Assembly (NCBI GenBank): GCA_001899635.1
Contig: MKVQ01000006.1
Location: forward strand, 91,809-155,808
DNA from: Myxococcales bacterium 68-20
Lineage (GTDB): Bacteria; Myxococcota_A; Polyangia; Polyangiales; Polyangiaceae
Length of the DNA stretch: 64,000 nucleotides
Reading direction: 5' to 3'
Shown here: positions 62,680 through 64,000 of the stretch, one piece after another
How the letters are laid out: each line of letters begins with the position of its first letter
Position numbering within the stretch: position 1 is the first letter of the stretch
Notes under the pieces: generated by a model
Database searches by the model: none
Seen by the model: only the letters and a program-made list of their open reading frames with translations
What the model was told of the DNA's origin: nothing
Position numbers and translations under genes: made by a program

Positions 62680-63900
62680 CTACGCCGGCTTGGCGCTGAG
62701 GCGCTTCTTCACGTTCTTCGCGCTGCCGGGCCGGCCGAGGCGCTTGTCGATCCACTCCGTGAAAGGAGCGGCCACGTAGATGCTGGAGTACGTGCCGGCG
62801 ACGATGCCGACGATCATGCCGAACGCAAAGTCCTTGATGACGCCCGTTCCCCAGATGAAGAACGCGAGGACGGAGAGCATCGTCGAGACGCTCGTGAGGA
62901 TCGTTCGGGAGAGCGTCTCGGAGATGCTGAGGTTGATGACCTCGGCGAAGGACTTGCCCCGGTGCTTTCCGAGATTCTCGCGAATTCGATCGTAGACGAC
63001 GACGGTGTCGTTCATCGAGTAGCCGACGATGGTGAGCACGACGGCGATCGTCGACAGCGTGATCTCGCGGTGTGTGACGATGAACGCGGCGAGCACGACG
63101 AGGGCGTCGTGGACGCTGGAGAGGACGACGCCGGGCGCGAACCGCAGGTCGAAGCGGAACGCGAGGTAGATCATGATGAACACGATCGAGAGAGCGACGG
63201 CGTTGCGCGCGCTGTCGCGGAGCTGCTTGCCGGCCTTCGGACCGACCCACTCCACGCGAAGAGCGTGATCGGGCACGACGTCGGCGCCGAGCTCGTGGAC
63301 CAGGACGTCCATGAGCTGGTCGCCCTTGCTCTGGAGCTGGATCTCGACGCGGTGGTCGCGCTTGTTGACGATCTGCGGATTCTTCTCCGAGACGCGAAGC
63401 TTCACGTTCGGGACGGAGAGAACCTGAGCCTTGATCTTGTCGAGGTCGGGCTCGCTGTCGTAGCGAACGCCGATCTTGTCGCCGCCGGCGCTGAACTTGA
63501 CCTCGGTCGCGCGCGCGTCCTTCGGACACGTCGTCTCGTCGTCACCCTCGACGCCGAGACAGAGCGCCTTCCGGAGGCCCTCCTTGGTCGTCTCGTCGAC
63601 GGTGCTGATCTCCTGCACCCGGATGAGGAACTGACTCTCGTTCGTCGGCGTCTGGACGTGAATGACGTCCGGCTCCGAGAACTGCCCCGACGCGGTGACG
63701 GCACGCCGGATCTGACCGCCGTCGACCTGCTTCTTGAACGCGACCTCGATCTCGGTGCCGCCGCGGAAGTCGGTCCCGTAGTTCGGGCCCGGGAAGTAGA
63801 GGAGGACGATTGAGCCGATGGTCAACGCGATGGAGAGGAAGATCCAATACTTCCTCATCCCCATGAAGTCGTAGACCTTGCGAGACTTGAAGAACTCCAT
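62680..63900 (-). CDS. secF: Protein translocase subunit SecF
   Basis: A 406-aa protein. MEFFKSRKVYDFMGMRKYWI leads into TM1 and the conserved GTDFRGGTEIEVAF segment. There is a large periplasmic domain of about 190 residues, then a bundle of five spans with the SecF signature (AVALSIVFIMIYLAFRFDLR, VVLTIVGYSMNDTVVVYDRI with the downstream RENLGK). SecDF uses the proton gradient to pull exported proteins through SecYEG. It follows secD by 9 bp. Confidence 0.97.
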   Translation of the reverse strand: MEFFKSRKVYDFMGMRKYWIFLSIALTIGSIVLLYFPGPNYGTDFRGGTEIEVAFKKQVDGGQIRRAVTASGQFSEPDVIHVQTPTNESQFLIRVQEISTVDETTKEGLRKALCLGVEGDDETTCPKDARATEVKFSAGGDKIGVRYDSEPDLDKIKAQVLSVPNVKLRVSEKNPQIVNKRDHRVEIQLQSKGDQLMDVLVHELGADVVPDHALRVEWVGPKAGKQLRDSARNAVALSIVFIMIYLAFRFDLRFAPGVVLSSVHDALVVLAAFIVTHREITLSTIAVVLTIVGYSMNDTVVVYDRIRENLGKHRGKSFAEVINLSISETLSRTILTSVSTMLSVLAFFIWGTGVIKDFAFGMIVGIVAGTYSSIYVAAPFTEWIDKRLGRPGSAKNVKKRLSAKPA

Positions 63901-63909
63901 GGTCTTTCC

Positions 63910-64000
63910 TCAGAACTCCGCGCCGACGCTGAGACGTTTGACCTTCGCGCCGCGCACCCAGTAGTCGAAGACGAGGCGGGTGCAGAAGACGCCCGTGAAC
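63910..64000 (-). CDS. secD: Protein translocase subunit SecD (C-terminal end only, cut by window)
   Basis: Only the last 29 codons are visible: FTGVFCTRLVFDYWVRG then a basic and short tail. The FTGVF-TR motif is the conserved end of the last SecD span. It lies 9 bp upstream of secF in the same operon. Confidence 0.88.
   Translation of the reverse strand, partial: FTGVFCTRLVFDYWVRGAKVKRLSVGAEF

Overview
The window is high-GC DNA with very strong G/C bias at third codon positions and dense coding on both strands. Its gene content points to a myxobacterium (Myxococcota), most like the Polyangiales side of the group. The signs are a Glt/Nfs-type gliding or spore-coat envelope complex, FHA-domain sigma-54 activators, eukaryotic-like Ser/Thr kinases, many cysteine-rich and propeller-type surface lipoproteins, and an IgGFc-binding-domain lipoprotein. 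No rRNA, CRISPR array, transposase or integrase was seen. One tRNA (His, GTG) is present.

Layout. 1-5.3 kb (minus): a compact signalling operon with an unknown 260-aa protein, an FHA sigma-54 activator, a HAMP adenylate/guanylate cyclase and a Ser/Thr kinase that carries a degenerate receiver-like tail and is cut by the window edge. 5.6-8.7 kb (plus): an envelope/osmotic operon of OmpA-TSP3 porin, DUF481 outer-membrane protein and MscL. 9.2-11.8 kb (minus): a frame-broken gene for a periplasmic-binding-like membrane protein. 12.2-22.1 kb (minus): gltC-gltD-gltE, then a terminator, then a small secreted protein and gltG, which has an FHA domain, one membrane span and a TonB-like end. 23-30.1 kb: a cysteine-rich lipoprotein, YraN, a repeat-rich intergenic region, a HAMP membrane protein, a HEAT protein, a Cna-like/carboxypeptidase-regulatory membrane protein and FtsY. 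30.4-33.9 kb (plus): two outer-membrane beta-barrels of the GltA/GltB type followed by a second FHA sigma-54 activator.

34-38.7 kb: a lipoprotein, a HEAT protein, a cache/HAMP protein, a histone-deacetylase-family hydrolase, and a small protein with a strong terminator. 38.8-48.2 kb (minus): one long, tightly packed run of genes: an unknown exported protein, an ECF sigma factor, an anti-sigma-like membrane protein and five lipoproteins (Cys-rich repeats, two seven-repeat propellers, a seven-repeat RCC1 propeller, IgGFc-binding). This block lies between the 3' end of tRNA-His and a 21-bp exact copy of that 3' end at 38778-38798, the geometry expected of an integrated island, although no integrase remains.

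49-64 kb: mostly housekeeping and single genes: phospholipase D-like lipoprotein, short kinase-like protein, trans-sulfuration enzyme, TPR protein, GT-C-type membrane protein, thioesterase, lipase-like hydrolase, M15/DUF882 peptidase, DUF72, Asp/Asn beta-hydroxylase, an MCE (MlaD) and ATPase (MlaF) pair without a local permease, secF and the tail of secD.

How the parts fit: the glt genes encode a trans-envelope chain. GltG spans the inner membrane with a cytoplasmic FHA domain, GltC/D/E are TPR-rich envelope components, and GltA/B-type barrels sit in the outer membrane. The proton-driven motor genes (aglRQS type) and gltI/gltJ are not in the window. All functions are inferred from sequence alone; no database search was run.
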